Part shown: in pieces, positions 37,776 to 48,390 of the stretch
Layout: every line of letters starts with the position of its first letter
Position numbering within the stretch: the first letter of the stretch is position 1
From: Wolbachia pipientis
GTDB lineage: Bacteria; Pseudomonadota; Alphaproteobacteria; Rickettsiales; Anaplasmataceae
NCBI RefSeq assembly: GCF_030373985.1
Contig: NZ_JAUCRB010000002.1
Coordinates: 185,348-249,347, forward strand
Length of the DNA stretch: 64,000 nucleotides
Direction of reading: 5' to 3'
Notes under the pieces: model-generated
Told to the model about the DNA's origin: nothing
What the model saw: the letters and a program-made list of their open reading frames with translations, nothing else
Database searches by the model: none
Translations under genes and position numbers: made by a program

Positions 37776-38813
37776 ATGAATACTTATGCTAAATCGGGAG
37801 TGGATCTCGAGCTATACAATAAGTTAATAAAAGAAGTCAAACTTATTGTTGAGGAAACTAAAAAAGAGGAAGTGATTAGCGAAGTTGGTTCATTTTCTGC
37901 ATTGTTTGATTTTGCTACGTTAGGTAAAAAATATGATCATCCCGTATTGGTCTCCTCAGCTGATGGAGTAGGCACAAAGCTATTGATAGCCCAAGAGGTA
38001 AATAAACATGATACTATAGGTGCAGATTTAGTTGCAATGTGTGTAAATGACTTGCTTACGCAAGGAGCAACACCTTTATTCTTCCTCGATTATTTTGCAG
38101 CTGGTGTTTTGAGTAAAGATGTTTTATTACCTGTAGTTCAGGGTATTGTAGAAGGATGCAAGCAGGCCAAGATAGCTTTGGTTGGTGGAGAAACTGCAGA
38201 AATGTCTGGAATGTACAGTAATAGTCACTATGACCTTGCAGGATTTGTGGTTGGAGTAGTTGATAGGAGTAAAATTCTCCCAAGTTGTGACCTGATGAAA
38301 GCAGGTGATTATATAGTTGGCTTGGAGTCAAGTGGAGTTCACTCAAATGGGTTTTCTTTGGTCCGTCATATTTTTGAAGATTTAGATATAGGTTATAATG
38401 ACTCGTCTCCATGGAATGATCAGCTTTGGGGAGAAGTATTACTCAAGCCAACAAAAATATACGTTGATTCTTTGCTGCCTATTGTATCACAAGTAAAAGG
38501 TATTGCGCACATCACAGGTGGTGGCTTGGTAGATAATATTCCACGAATTCTTCCGAAAAACTTACTTGCAAACATAAACATTAATTCCTGGAAATGGCCA
38601 GATATATTTTTATGGCTGGCAGAAGAAGGAAAAATAGAAAAGGGAGAAATGTTAAAAACATTCAATTGTGGTATTGGCATGATATTGATCGTAGACCCTG
38701 AAAATATACAAAGTGTGGAAAATCATTTTCAGAAACGTAGAGAAAAAGTTGAAGTTATTGGGGAACTTAATGAGGTATACAATCCTTCACTTGATAGAGT
38801 AGTATTTAGTTAG
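37776..38813 (+). CDS. purM: Phosphoribosylformylglycinamidine cyclo-ligase
   Basis: Makes aminoimidazole ribotide in purine synthesis. YAKSGVDLELYNKLI, SADGVGTKLLIAQ, DLVAMCVNDLLTQGA and LVGGETAEMSGMY are the expected AIR synthetase motifs. 345 residues, intact. It ends tail-to-tail with purC, overlapping 4 bp. Confidence 0.96.
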   Translation: MNTYAKSGVDLELYNKLIKEVKLIVEETKKEEVISEVGSFSALFDFATLGKKYDHPVLVSSADGVGTKLLIAQEVNKHDTIGADLVAMCVNDLLTQGATPLFFLDYFAAGVLSKDVLLPVVQGIVEGCKQAKIALVGGETAEMSGMYSNSHYDLAGFVVGVVDRSKILPSCDLMKAGDYIVGLESSGVHSNGFSLVRHIFEDLDIGYNDSSPWNDQLWGEVLLKPTKIYVDSLLPIVSQVKGIAHITGGGLVDNIPRILPKNLLANININSWKWPDIFLWLAEEGKIEKGEMLKTFNCGIGMILIVDPENIQSVENHFQKRREKVEVIGELNEVYNPSLDRVVFS

Positions 38814-39532
38814 CCTAACTTTACTGACAGTCTTTTCGCAACTTCTAAGTACGTTTCTTTTAAGTTTCCTAAATTCAAGCGAAAGACGTCTTTATCTAAT
38901 TTTTTATACGTACTTTTATCCCATAATCTGCAGTTGTCAGGACTTATCTCGTCAGCTAAGATGATCTTTGTGTTGTCGCTTATTAGCCTGCCAAATTCCA
39001 GTTTAAGATCGACTAAATCTATTCCTGCGTTAAAAAATAAGTCTATTAGAGCTGTATTGATTCTCAGGGTTGTAGTTTTAACTACTTCCATTTCTTTATA
39101 AGATAGCCAACCAAAGTATAATACGTGGTTCTCATTTACCATTGGATCAGCTAGATCGTCATTTTTATAAAAAAACTCAATTATAGGGGATGTGAGCTTT
39201 TCACCTTCTTTTATATTAAAACGCTTACAGAAACTGCCAGCTGCTATGTTTCTTATTACTACTTCAAGGGGTATAATTTTTAGTTTTTTTATTAGCTGTT
39301 CTCTTTCACTCAAAGTTTTTATGAAGTGTGTACTAATTCCTGCTTTCTCGAATTTTTCCATAACAAAAGCGCTAATGCGGTTATTAATTATTCCTTTGCC
39401 CTCAATAATTTCATATTTTTCTTTATTAAAGGCTGTAACATCATCTTTAAAGTACTGTATAACGGCCAATGGGTCTTTAGTTTCAATAATAGACTTAGTT
39501 TTACCTTCGTATATTATTTTGTCTGGTAGCAT
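38810..39532 (-). CDS. purC: SAICAR synthetase
   Basis: Joins aspartate to CAIR in purine synthesis. IIYEGKTKSIIE, FKDDVTAFN, PLEVVIRNIAAGSF and LADEISPDNCRLWD match the family. 240 residues, normal. It converges on purM; the promoter probably lies in the short gap to trmD, which is divergent. Confidence 0.96.
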   Translation of the reverse strand: MLPDKIIYEGKTKSIIETKDPLAVIQYFKDDVTAFNKEKYEIIEGKGIINNRISAFVMEKFEKAGISTHFIKTLSEREQLIKKLKIIPLEVVIRNIAAGSFCKRFNIKEGEKLTSPIIEFFYKNDDLADPMVNENHVLYFGWLSYKEMEVVKTTTLRINTALIDLFFNAGIDLVDLKLEFGRLISDNTKIILADEISPDNCRLWDKSTYKKLDKDVFRLNLGNLKETYLEVAKRLSVKLG

Positions 39533-39601
39533 ATGTGATTTAACTATATATTGTGAATATTATATTAATTTGCTACTTGAGTTTACTACAAATTTGTAAA
39601 G

Positions 39602-40309
39602 ATGTTCAATGTTGCAATACTAACTATATTTCCAGAGATGTTTCCTGGATTTTTGAGCTGTTCCCTTGCTGGAAAAGCATTGAAGAAGAAAATATGGGAT
39701 CTTGAAGTGGTAGATATTCGTTTTTTTGCTAAAGATAAGCATTTAACGGTAGATGATGTTCCATATGGAGGTGGAGCAGGGATGATTATGCGCCCTGATG
39801 TAATTGGCGATGCAGTTGATAATGTGCTTTCTGCTTATAAAAATACTAAATTTGTTTATATGACCCCATCTGGCATAAAATTTAATCAAAGCATTGCAAA
39901 AGAATTAATAAGATTCCCTCATGTAACAATATTGTGTGGTCGATTTGAGGGTATTGACCAAAGAGTGATCAATGAGTATACTCCTTATGAGTTAAGTATT
40001 GGAGACTATATACTTTCAGGAGGTGAGCCAGCTGCGATGGTGGTTCTCGATGCATGCATCAGACTTCTTCCTGGCGTAGTAAACAATTCCAATAGTATTA
40101 CTGAAGAAAGTTTTAGTTATAGTAATGGTATACTTGAGTACCCTCAATATACTAGACCTAAGCAGTGGAGAGGACATAAAGTGCCTGAAGTTCTGTTGTC
40201 TGGTAATCACAAAAAAATAAGTAACTGGAGACAGAAACAGTCTTTCGTTTTAACGAAAAGGTGTAGGCCTGAATTATTAGATGGAGAGATAAATGACAAA
40301 TTTACTTGA
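39602..40309 (+). CDS. trmD: tRNA (guanine37-N1)-methyltransferase
   Basis: Forms m1G37 to prevent frameshifting. The SPOUT knot motifs [13 protein letters not shown] and [21 protein letters not shown] are clear, after [15 protein letters not shown]. 235 residues. It overlaps rplS by 17 bp. The usual rpsP and rimM partners are not in front. Confidence 0.96.
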   Translation: MFNVAILTIFPEMFPGFLSCSLAGKALKKKIWDLEVVDIRFFAKDKHLTVDDVPYGGGAGMIMRPDVIGDAVDNVLSAYKNTKFVYMTPSGIKFNQSIAKELIRFPHVTILCGRFEGIDQRVINEYTPYELSIGDYILSGGEPAAMVVLDACIRLLPGVVNNSNSITEESFSYSNGILEYPQYTRPKQWRGHKVPEVLLSGNHKKISNWRQKQSFVLTKRCRPELLDGEINDKFT

Positions 40310-40670
40310 GAAGTTTAATAAGCAACAAATGAAAGTGTTAGCTAAGGAAGTGCCAGAATTTCGTCCTGGAGATGATTTGAAGGTCATTTTTAAAGTAGTT
40401 GACAGTGCAAGTGAACGTATGCAGATGTTTGAGGGTGTGTGCATATCGAAAAGAAATCGTGGATTGCATTCTTCTTTTGTGGTTAGAAAAGTTAGTCATG
40501 GAGAAAGTATAGTATCTCAATTTTTTATTTACTCTCCTGCATTGGTTTCGGTGCAGGTAACAAGAAAGGGGAAAGTTCGTAGAGCGAAACTATATTACTT
40601 GTGTAAACTGTTTGGAAAGGCTGCAAGGATAAAGGAGCGTGCTACTTACAAAAGCGGTAGGTCTAAGTAG
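40293..40670 (+). CDS. rplS: Ribosomal protein L19
   Basis: A 125-residue 50S protein at the 30S-50S interface. [42 protein letters not shown] and [10 protein letters not shown] define it. It overlaps trmD, so translation is coupled. Confidence 0.96.
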   Translation: MTNLLEKFNKQQMKVLAKEVPEFRPGDDLKVIFKVVDSASERMQMFEGVCISKRNRGLHSSFVVRKVSHGESIVSQFFIYSPALVSVQVTRKGKVRRAKLYYLCKLFGKAARIKERATYKSGRSK

Positions 40671-40699
40671 GTGCAATGGAGAGTGATATCAATGGTGCT

Positions 40700-40722
40700 A
40701 TCCCAGTGTCATGCACTGGGAT
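40700..40722. repeat. Perfect 9-bp palindromic repeat
   Basis: ATCCCAGTG and CACTGGGAT are exact inverted arms around TCATG, 30 bp after rplS. No T run follows, so it is a poor terminator by sequence, though its RNA would form a stable hairpin. The remaining spacer to pstA shows nothing further. Confidence 0.65.
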
Positions 40723-40885
40723 CTGGATATAAAAGCATTTGCAAATCATGCAATGAGCAGCAGACTTTAAGAACATACATAAAAAACAATGTCCATGATG
40801 AAATAAGCTGGATTTTAGTATTAGCTACTTGCATAACATCAATTACACACTGGAACAACAAAAAGGGACTAAAAATACGAAGTAG

Positions 40886-42136
40886 ATGAGCATAAAAACA
40901 AAATTTCTTAAACTGCTTCAGTCGAAGCGTGTGCACGCTCGCATAAAAAGAAAAAATAAAAGAAATAAAACATTGTGTTTCTGTTCTTTTATGACATTAG
41001 TTATTTCTCTTGGTTGTCCTATATTCATATTGCTGAGTGTATTGATTAACTCTTATAGCGCCTTAACGGTAACGAAAATTTTATTACCAATCAAAATAAA
41101 TGCTGATTTTGCTTCGATAGATAATCCTAATGATTTGCGGTATAAATCCATCGACTTACTTAATGATTCTCTGTGTGAGGTATTTAGAGGAACTGATTTC
41201 AAAAGTGGTGACGAAATTTTAAGTCGTAATTCTTACAAGGAGCTAGGGGAATTTTTTCGTAGAAAAGTGAAGCATAGTGGTAAGTACGAGGTCTGGTTTA
41301 CTGCATCAAGTATAATCAATTCAATAAATAAAAATAAATATTTTAATAGCCATTATGCTGAATTACTTGATTGGCTAAAAGAAAAAGGGAGAGTGAAAAA
41401 GTTCTTTAATAAGTCTTTATTTCTTAAATCTGATTCTCGCGAACCTGAAAATGCAGGAATTTTAGGATCGTTTATTGGTTCATTAATGACTATTGTGGTA
41501 TGCCTAGCTTTAGCATTACCAGTAGGAGTTATGTCGGGTATCTGTCTTCACGAATTTATGCCAAAGAGTAGTATAATAACTAACGTTGTAGAGATTAGCA
41601 TAAATAATCTTGCTGCAGTACCTTCGATAATATTTGGTGTGGTAGGCTTAACTCTCTATCTTGGTATATTTGGGTTACCACGTTCTTCGCCACTCGTTGG
41701 TGGAATGACTCTTTCATTTATGATGTTACCTAATATTATAATTGCAACAAAAAATGCTTTTGCGAACGTTCCTATTGCAATAAAAGATGCAGCTTTTGCT
41801 CTTGGAGCTCCTCACATCAAGGTAATATTGGACCACTCTTTACCGATTGCGTTACCAAGGATAATACACGGTACCATGCTTGCAGTTGCAAGAGTTCTAG
41901 GCGAGTCCTCTCCTTTACTTATGATAGGCATGGTAGCGTTTATCGCTGATACACCTACATCCTTTTTCGATCCGGCGACTGTTTTGCCTGTACAAATATA
42001 CATATGGTCAAGTAGTCCTGAAATTGCATTTGTTGAACTTGCTGCTATTGCGATTATAGCTTTGTTGATAATGTTGTTTGCTCTGAATTTAATAGCAAAT
42101 TTTGTAAAAAGAAAATTTGAATTCTTTAATTTTTAA
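40886..42136 (+). CDS. pstA: Phosphate ABC transporter permease PstA
   Basis: An inner-membrane subunit of the Pst phosphate importer. After a basic N terminus and the first helix there is a long periplasmic loop of about 130 residues. Then comes the permease core with [31 protein letters not shown], the EAA-like [16 protein letters not shown] and [13 protein letters not shown]. 416 residues, long for PstA because of the loop. The other Pst genes are not in the window. purQ follows after 3 bp. Confidence 0.9.
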   Translation: MSIKTKFLKLLQSKRVHARIKRKNKRNKTLCFCSFMTLVISLGCPIFILLSVLINSYSALTVTKILLPIKINADFASIDNPNDLRYKSIDLLNDSLCEVFRGTDFKSGDEILSRNSYKELGEFFRRKVKHSGKYEVWFTASSIINSINKNKYFNSHYAELLDWLKEKGRVKKFFNKSLFLKSDSREPENAGILGSFIGSLMTIVVCLALALPVGVMSGICLHEFMPKSSIITNVVEISINNLAAVPSIIFGVVGLTLYLGIFGLPRSSPLVGGMTLSFMMLPNIIIATKNAFANVPIAIKDAAFALGAPHIKVILDHSLPIALPRIIHGTMLAVARVLGESSPLLMIGMVAFIADTPTSFFDPATVLPVQIYIWSSSPEIAFVELAAIAIIALLIMLFALNLIANFVKRKFEFFNF

Positions 42137-42139
42137 TTC

Positions 42140-42937
42140 ATGAAAATTATTGTCTTGTCTGGTTATGGTTTAAATTGTGAAAAAGAAACTGCATTTGCAT
42201 TTATAGAATGCAGCGAAAAGCTTGGTATCAACACTGTAGAAGTGAAAATCGTTCACATTAATGAGGTCATAAATAATCCAGGTGAACTAAAATCGACTAA
42301 TATACTTGTGATTCCGGGAGGTTTTTCCTACGGTGATAACATTGGTGCTGGTAGTGCTTTTGCTTTGCACATTAAGAACAACTTATTGGATGAGTTCCAA
42401 GATTTCTTATTTCAAGATAAACTTGTTATAGGAATATGTAATGGTTGTCAAATATTAGTAAAGTTAATACCAGAATTCTCTAACTTAGCTTTAATACGTA
42501 ATGATATAGGCAATTATCAATGCCGTTGGGTTAGAGTGAAAGTTGACCCGCAAAGTAATTCTGTTTGGCTACGTGGTCTAAATGAATTATATCTTCCTAT
42601 TGCTCATGGAGAAGGCAAGTTTTTTATGAATCAGGATGTTTTGAGTCAATTGATCGAAAACAATTCCATTGCGCTACGTTACGTCGATGAAAATGGTAAA
42701 TATGCCAACTTGCAGTTTCCTTGTAATCCGAACGGATCTACGTACGATCTGGCAGCTTTATCAGATAAAAGTGGTAGAGTGTTAGCTTTAATGCCTCACC
42801 CAGAAAGGGGAATATTTTTTACTCAGCAGGACAACTGGCCGCTTGAAAAAGAGAAGTGTAAGCGCTTAAAGTCCGCTGTGCCAAAGTATGGTGATGGAAT
42901 TCTTATATTTGAAAATGCATTGAAGTATTTTGCATAA
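42140..42937 (+). CDS. purQ: Phosphoribosylformylglycinamidine synthase, glutaminase subunit
   Basis: Supplies ammonia from glutamine to PurL in purine synthesis. The class I amidotransferase triad is present: the nucleophile Cys in GICNGCQIL, and His and Glu in ALMPHPERG. VIPGGFSYGD is also typical. 265 residues, longer than the roughly 225 of many bacterial PurQ. It is the third purine gene within 5 kb. Confidence 0.93.
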   Translation: MKIIVLSGYGLNCEKETAFAFIECSEKLGINTVEVKIVHINEVINNPGELKSTNILVIPGGFSYGDNIGAGSAFALHIKNNLLDEFQDFLFQDKLVIGICNGCQILVKLIPEFSNLALIRNDIGNYQCRWVRVKVDPQSNSVWLRGLNELYLPIAHGEGKFFMNQDVLSQLIENNSIALRYVDENGKYANLQFPCNPNGSTYDLAALSDKSGRVLALMPHPERGIFFTQQDNWPLEKEKCKRLKSAVPKYGDGILIFENALKYFA

Positions 42938-43622
42938 GCGTTGTAGTAAGACACTATGTTAAGTAATAAACGTTTTCACTCCAGTGCTTTTTAAGCCATG
43001 AAAAACTACTTGACAAGTTCTTCCAGCCCCATTAATTGATGGTATCAAAGCTATTGTTTAACTTCCCAATCTGAGCAGATTAAAACAACAAGAAAGCTTG
43101 TATTTGGTGTGCTATTGTTTAATTTTTTGCACTATGTGCACCTTATGTCTTTTACATTGTTGTCTACATTACCAGCTAGTGCTGTGGCCACGCTTGTTTA
43201 AGCGCTTAAAGACATTAAAAACGCCAACTGATAAAATGATAGTGAATAACTAACTACCACAGGGTTTCCTTTATCTTTTTTTTGTTTAGTAAATTTCTTA
43301 ACGTTTATAATTTAGACTAGTTGCTGCTCAAAGGTAACTGAGTCGAGGTTATTAGACGTTTAGAATAAAAAAACACCATGTTTGAAAGTTAAACGTAAAT
43401 AACTAGCCAACCAGGGGGCTTCTTTTGCCTTTTTTCTTACTTGGTAAATTTCTTAATATTTAGATTAGTTGCAGTTAGAGAGGTGTCATCGCAGTATATG
43501 ACACCGTCCTTTTTCCTAGATTACAGCTTCACATGCTGGAATGACATCATAAAGGCTTGTATCTATTTAAATGATGCCAATATTATCATTCACCCTGCTG
43601 TAACGCAGGGAGTTAGTACAGA
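42938..43622. other. Long spacer with a palindrome and possible repeat debris
   Basis: GGTGTCAT (43482-43489) and ATGACACC (43498-43505) are perfect inverted arms of the GTGTCAT palindrome family. Around 43017-43050 there is a weak match (AGCCCCATTAATTGATG) to the dispersed repeat at 3350, suggesting an old copy. No gene is supported. It separates purQ from the convergent ldcA. Confidence 0.4.
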
Positions 43623-44624
43623 TCAGTCTGTAAGACTAACGTTCTGCACATCCATAAAAAACAAACCTTCTTTTTCATCTTGAACGCTGATAATTGTGTG
43701 ACTGTTAAGGGGTAAAGGGTCATTTATATGTCCATGGCCTACTCCTTTTATTGTAAATGCAGGAAAGTTGACACTTTTTGCAAATCTCTCTTTTACAACT
43801 TCAACAAGATCATTGTTGCCGGAGTTAGTAAAATTACCAAAAATTACTGCTTGCACTTCATCAAGAATATGAGCTTGCTTTAGGTGGTCTAAACTGCGCT
43901 CCATTGCATATGGGTAGACTCTTATATCTTCTAAAAATAGAATTTTGCCCTTTGCATTTACTTGCCAAGCAGTCCCTATACTATTTTCAACTAAAGTCAT
44001 ATTACCACCAACGATTTTGGACTCTAACCTGCCATTTTTTAGTTTGATGCCATTATTGATTATCTTTAAGTTATTAAATCTGATAGAGCTTCGTTTGTTC
44101 AGAATTAACTCTCTTAATTTTTCAACGGAACTTTCAGAAACGGAGTTATTTACTATCATTTCCAACGTGGTACCGTGAAGGGTTTGCCAATCGTATTTGA
44201 CTTGTAGATAAATATGTAAAGCGGTGATATCACTATAGCCTATAAGAGTTTTCTTGCTTTTATTGTGGGCAATTCTTTCTTTTTTATCACTGGGCAATCT
44301 TTCTAGATAAGGGATTAGCCGAGAAGCCCCTTCTCCTCCTCTAATGCACCAAATTATTTTGCTATCATCGGTTAGGGCACTAATCAAATCATTTGCTCTG
44401 AATTCATCAGAGTTGGAATAGAATGGATTATTGTTACTATATATTTTCTCCGAAATATGAGGATTAAAATCCAAAGCCTCTATATATTTTTTTATAGTAG
44501 TCAGATCTGACTCTTTTCCCTTGGAGGAAGGGGCAATAATATCAACTTGATCGATCGCATAGATACCTGTGTTAGCGCATAAAATAAAAATGATGTATAA
44601 AAGGTAAGCGATAGCGGAATGCAT
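43623..44624 (-). CDS. ldcA: Muramoyltetrapeptide L,D-carboxypeptidase (S66) with signal peptide
   Basis: Removes the terminal D-Ala from murein tetrapeptides. CIRGGEGASRLIPYL, the nucleophile Ser in IGYSDITALHIYL, the Glu in FLEDIRVYPYAMER and the His in GVGHGHINDPLPL complete the S66 triad. The N terminus (MHSAIAYLLYIIFILCANTG) is a signal peptide, so it would act in the periplasm, unlike the cytoplasmic E. coli LdcA. 333 residues. Its ATG overlaps the lipB stop (TAATG), so the genes are coupled. Confidence 0.88.
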   Translation of the reverse strand: MHSAIAYLLYIIFILCANTGIYAIDQVDIIAPSSKGKESDLTTIKKYIEALDFNPHISEKIYSNNNPFYSNSDEFRANDLISALTDDSKIIWCIRGGEGASRLIPYLERLPSDKKERIAHNKSKKTLIGYSDITALHIYLQVKYDWQTLHGTTLEMIVNNSVSESSVEKLRELILNKRSSIRFNNLKIINNGIKLKNGRLESKIVGGNMTLVENSIGTAWQVNAKGKILFLEDIRVYPYAMERSLDHLKQAHILDEVQAVIFGNFTNSGNNDLVEVVKERFAKSVNFPAFTIKGVGHGHINDPLPLNSHTIISVQDEKEGLFFMDVQNVSLTD

Positions 44625-45247
44625 TAAAATATCTCATAAAACTCTTTTTTTAGTATATCGTCCAATTCAGAGAGTGAAACTTCAACTTCCAGTTTTTTCA
44701 TTGACGTAACGCCATACTCTTTCAGCCCACAAGGAACAATACCCTTGTAGTGAGAAAGTTCTGGAGAAACGTTGAGTGCTATGCCATGGTAAGTTACCCA
44801 TTTTCTTAAGCGAATACCAAAAGCTGCTATTTTTTCTTCTACTCCATTATTGTTCACCCAAATACCTATTCTATCTTCTTTGAATTCTCCAGATATGTTA
44901 AAATGCCTTAAAACATTTATTATCCAATTACTTAGGTTTCTAATATAGAGTTTTATATCACATTTATTTCTTTTTTTAAGGTTTAGCATTAAATATATAA
45001 TGCGCTGCCCTGGTCCATGATATGTGTACTTACCGCCCCTGCCTGTTTTATATACAGGAAATAATTCTTCAAAGATATCATCACCTGTTGCACTAATTCC
45101 TGCTGTGTATAGTGAAGGATGCTGGAGTAGCCATACTAATTCATCAGATGAATTATTGTGAATTTGTTGAATTTTTGCTTCCATGAATTTTACGGCATAG
45201 TTATAATCAATAAGCTGATTAGATATTAGCCATTCTGTCATGTTCAA
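44624..45247 (-). CDS. lipB: Octanoyl-[ACP]:protein N-octanoyltransferase
   Basis: Transfers octanoyl groups to lipoyl domains of dehydrogenase complexes. GRGGKYTYHGPGQRIIYL, the Lys in LRKWVTYHGIALNV and the Cys in GIVPCGLKEYGVTSM are the family hallmarks. 207 residues. The start begins MNMTEWLISNQ. Confidence 0.95.
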   Translation of the reverse strand: MNMTEWLISNQLIDYNYAVKFMEAKIQQIHNNSSDELVWLLQHPSLYTAGISATGDDIFEELFPVYKTGRGGKYTYHGPGQRIIYLMLNLKKRNKCDIKLYIRNLSNWIINVLRHFNISGEFKEDRIGIWVNNNGVEEKIAAFGIRLRKWVTYHGIALNVSPELSHYKGIVPCGLKEYGVTSMKKLEVEVSLSELDDILKKEFYEIF

Positions 45248-45474
45248 TTTCTTTACTATCTAAATCTATTGATATTGTTCCAGTGTTGGCTACCTGGATG
45301 ATATCTTTCCTGGTAATGTCAATTGTTAACATTACATATCAATTCTACTACAATTTCGATTTTTTTCAATAAACAGGAGGAAGTATAAATCTCAATATTT
45401 TTCAAAGAAGAAAGACACATAAATATTCTGCTTTGTAGCTCATAATGGAGCCAAGTTGGAGTTAGCGCAATTAT

Positions 45475-46482
45475 GTGGGTTTTGCTGAAGAAGGTTACGT
45501 CAAAAATGTTATCGCCTTTCGGGTAATCAATATGGTTGCAAATGCTGCATCTTCGGTGTCCTTTGTTCTCTATCATCTGACTAATCAGGAAAAGTCACAA
45601 TTGAAAGTTCACCCATTATTGAAGTTACTTTACTGCCCTAACTCAATAACATCAAAATCAGAATTTTTTGAGGGAATCGTGACTTATCGATTAATTAGCG
45701 GCAATGTTTATGAGCTGATGATTTGTTCGAAAAACAATAGGAACCCACCAGCAAAGCTTTACCTTTTGCATCCAGGTAGAGTTGAGATTGTTCAGAAAGA
45801 AATAACGTTCCTTATACATATCGCTACATTGTAAATAATAACAGTTATGACTTTAAGGTCAATAAACTAACTGGACGTTCGGCAGTGCTGCATCTTAAAA
45901 CCTTCAATCCTTTGAATGATTGGTATAGACCGTCACCGATTAAGGCAGCTGCGTATAATATAGATCAGCATAACTAAGCCGGCGCTTGGAATCAGGCTAT
46001 GCTGCAAAATGGGGCAAGACCAAGTGGTGCAATAATTGTGAAATTGGCAAAAGATTGAAGTGGTGGAAATTTAAGTCAAGAGCGATACCAGCGCTTGAAA
46101 GAGCAGATATACGATCATTATTCAGATCCTGTCAACGCTGGAAGACTTATATTGCTTGAGGTAGGCTTGGAATGATAGGAGATTAGCTTATTACCAAGGG
46201 ATATGGATTTTATTGAGTACTAAACACAGATCAGCTTGCGATATTACTCTGGCTTTTGGTGTTCCATCGCAATTGCTTGGCATACCGGATGATAACACTT
46301 ACAGCTATTTAGTCGAAGCACGCCTTTCCCTTTGGGAACAAACGGTTTTACCAACACTGAAAAATGTTGTCTATCACCTGAACTCCTGGCTAACACCAAA
46401 ATTTGGTGAGGGTCTGTGCTTGTCATATGACAAAGATACCATAGAAATTTTCATAGAAATAAGACAAAAGTTGTGGAAATAA
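45475..46482 (+). pseudogene. HK97-family phage portal protein, decayed
   Basis: The open part 45475-45834 reads FAEEGYVKNVIAFRVINM, VHPLLKLLYCPNS, EFFEGIVTYRLISGNVY and LLHPGRVEIVQKE, the order of HK97-type portals. Further pieces follow in other frames: RSAVLHLKTFNPLNDWY, SPIKAAAYNIDQHN, QAMLQNGARPSGAIIV, EQIYDHYSDPVNAGRL and the C-terminal SYLVEARLSLWEQTVLP. Several stops and shifts are present. A portal threads DNA into the capsid; no intact phage gene lies nearby, so this is a lone prophage relic. Confidence 0.8.
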
Positions 46483-46572
46483 GTAGAAAACGCAAGCTTC
46501 ATGACACTCAACGAAAAGAGAAAAGCATTTGGCCTGTCACCACTGCTAAGTTGTGATAAGTTGGATTGAAAT

Positions 46573-46599
46573 TTGACATATAGTATTAAAATGTATTAA
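46573..46599 (+). promoter_or_regulatory. Candidate promoter of the decayed gene at 46.7 kb
   Basis: Perfect TTGACA at 46573-46578 and TATTAA at 46594-46599 with a 15-bp spacer, shorter than the ideal 17. It lies about 65 bp before an ATG that has GAAGAGAG in front. Confidence 0.3.
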
Positions 46600-46664
46600 A
46601 ATCGTTAATAAGTACTTAATATTTATGTTGAAACTTTTTTGATTCTTTTTAATAGAAGAGAGTT

Positions 46665-48219
46665 ATGTCAAATACAGTGCAGGAAAAATTAGGTAGGTTT
46701 AATGAAAAATAATGAGATAAATTTGTGAAAAATTCCACTGATGAGAAAAAGAAAGAATTAAAAGCAGTAGAAGAAAAATCTAGGATAAATAAAGGGAAAG
46801 ATATAGAATTTTGAAAAACATTTTCATGATAGAGGGCTGCACCCTCTTAGAGAGTTTAACAAAGCAGGAGAGAAAGAAACAGGTTGCAGTTTAGGATTTC
46901 AAGCAGAGCACCAGTATGGTGAAAGCGATAAAGCAACTTTTATGGTTAAGTCTGTTTTGACCCATACTTTGAAAGGGAGAAAAGCAGTCTAAATTAAAAC
47001 AATTCAAAAGTCCTTTTATGCAGGGTCAAGAAAAGCTATGAATCTACAGAACTCTAATTTAAAGAATAGTCAAATAGATGATCTTATTGATCCACTCGGC
47101 AACAAATAGAGAGTAATATATGTTACGATGGCTTAAATGTTGCTGACTTTATTAGGTAATATATTACTGGTGATTTATATAAGCTGTTTTTATATGATAG
47201 AGCTCAGGTTATTGAGTTAGTAATAAATAATAATTTGCCAGAAAAAAGATTCACTGAGGGTAGTGATAAATTTAAAGAATGCATTGAGCAAGAGAAAAAT
47301 CAAGGTCAGCTTCACCTGAAATCAAAGTTTTTGGATAAGTTTACAACATTAGTGAATCTTAAGGAAGAAGGTGAAAATTAATAAGATGCAAGAGGTTTTT
47401 AGAAGATATTAGCTGCTCAAATATTACTTGGAGAGTGTGATATTACGCAACCAGAAATTTTGGTGTAATAGAAAAGGAATATTAAAATGCAAAAGGTGAA
47501 AAGGTAAAAGAAAAACTCTGGGCAAAATTGATCATAGTAGGTCATTTTATCTAAGCTGTAGCGATGCCGGAAGTTATTTAGAAAACTTTTGTGTTTCTCT
47601 GTATACATTGCAGAGTTGTGGTATAAAGATAGATTTAAGTAAGTTATCAAAAGAACTAAGTAAGTTTATTGACTTCTGTAATAAGAACAAAGAAAAATTT
47701 GAAGCTTTAATAGATAGAAAGGCAAGTAGTTTAAATCATATATTGAATCCTAATATGGAATTTGAACTTAGGTATATTGATGGATACAAATTTCACAACA
47801 AGAACTTTAAATGTATAGATGGGGAGTTTAAAGGTTAAGAAGTGCAGTTTTTAACTGCTTTCGATGGCTCTCCAGATACTCATTTAAGTAGTTACTTTAA
47901 GCAAAGGTTAGAAACTTAAGTTGTAATGGCAAGAAATCTTGTTGGAGCATTGAAAAATTTAGATAAAGTTGAAAAGATTTATAGTTACATAATCAAACCT
48001 TTACTCTATCTATTAGTTCCAACGTTAATAGCAGCAATATTTACGAGTGGAGCTGTAGGTACAGCTTGTACTACAGCTGCAGTGGTAACAGGAATGTGCG
48101 TACTTGCTGGAGTAATAACATATACTTATCTTTATGTTTATGCATTAAATAGTTGCAATAGCAAAATTGACAGCCCAAACGCTGAGCAACCTCGAGTAAT
48201 TAACCAGGCTCTTAATTAA
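46665..48219 (+). pseudogene. Large decayed gene with C-terminal membrane hairpin
   Basis: From MSNTVQEKLGRFNEK (then two stops) to 48219 many protein-like pieces follow in shifting frames: LYDRAQVIELVINNNLPEK, SFYLSCSDAGSYLENF, LSKELSKFIDFCNKNKEKF and FDGSPDTHLSSYFKQRL. The last 97 codons (from 47926) are open and hold two hydrophobic helices, LLYLLVPTLIAAIF and TAAVVTGMCVLAGVITYTYL. From about 47510 to the end one frame is kept apart from two TAA stops. The size and TM hairpin suggest an exported host-interaction protein, but no domain is recognised. Confidence 0.5.
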
Positions 48220-48390
48220 AGTAATGGATATAGGCCCACGGTGGCCTATACTTAAGAGCAGTTGTGCATAGCATAGAACGGGCAGCGGAATAGTAAATTT
48301 TCGTTTACAGATATTCAATAAGTCTTGTAAATAGCACTTTACTTTAAGTAGAATGTGGATATCATTTAGAATATATTTTTAGAGTTGGTA

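Noticed and set aside
38056..38412. 118-codon minus-strand frame inside purM
   Set aside because: It lies wholly inside a well-conserved purM on the other strand and has no family features; it is a shadow frame.
45248..48384. An intact prophage
   Set aside because: Only a broken portal and an unassigned broken gene are present; there is no terminase, capsid, tail or integrase reading frame.
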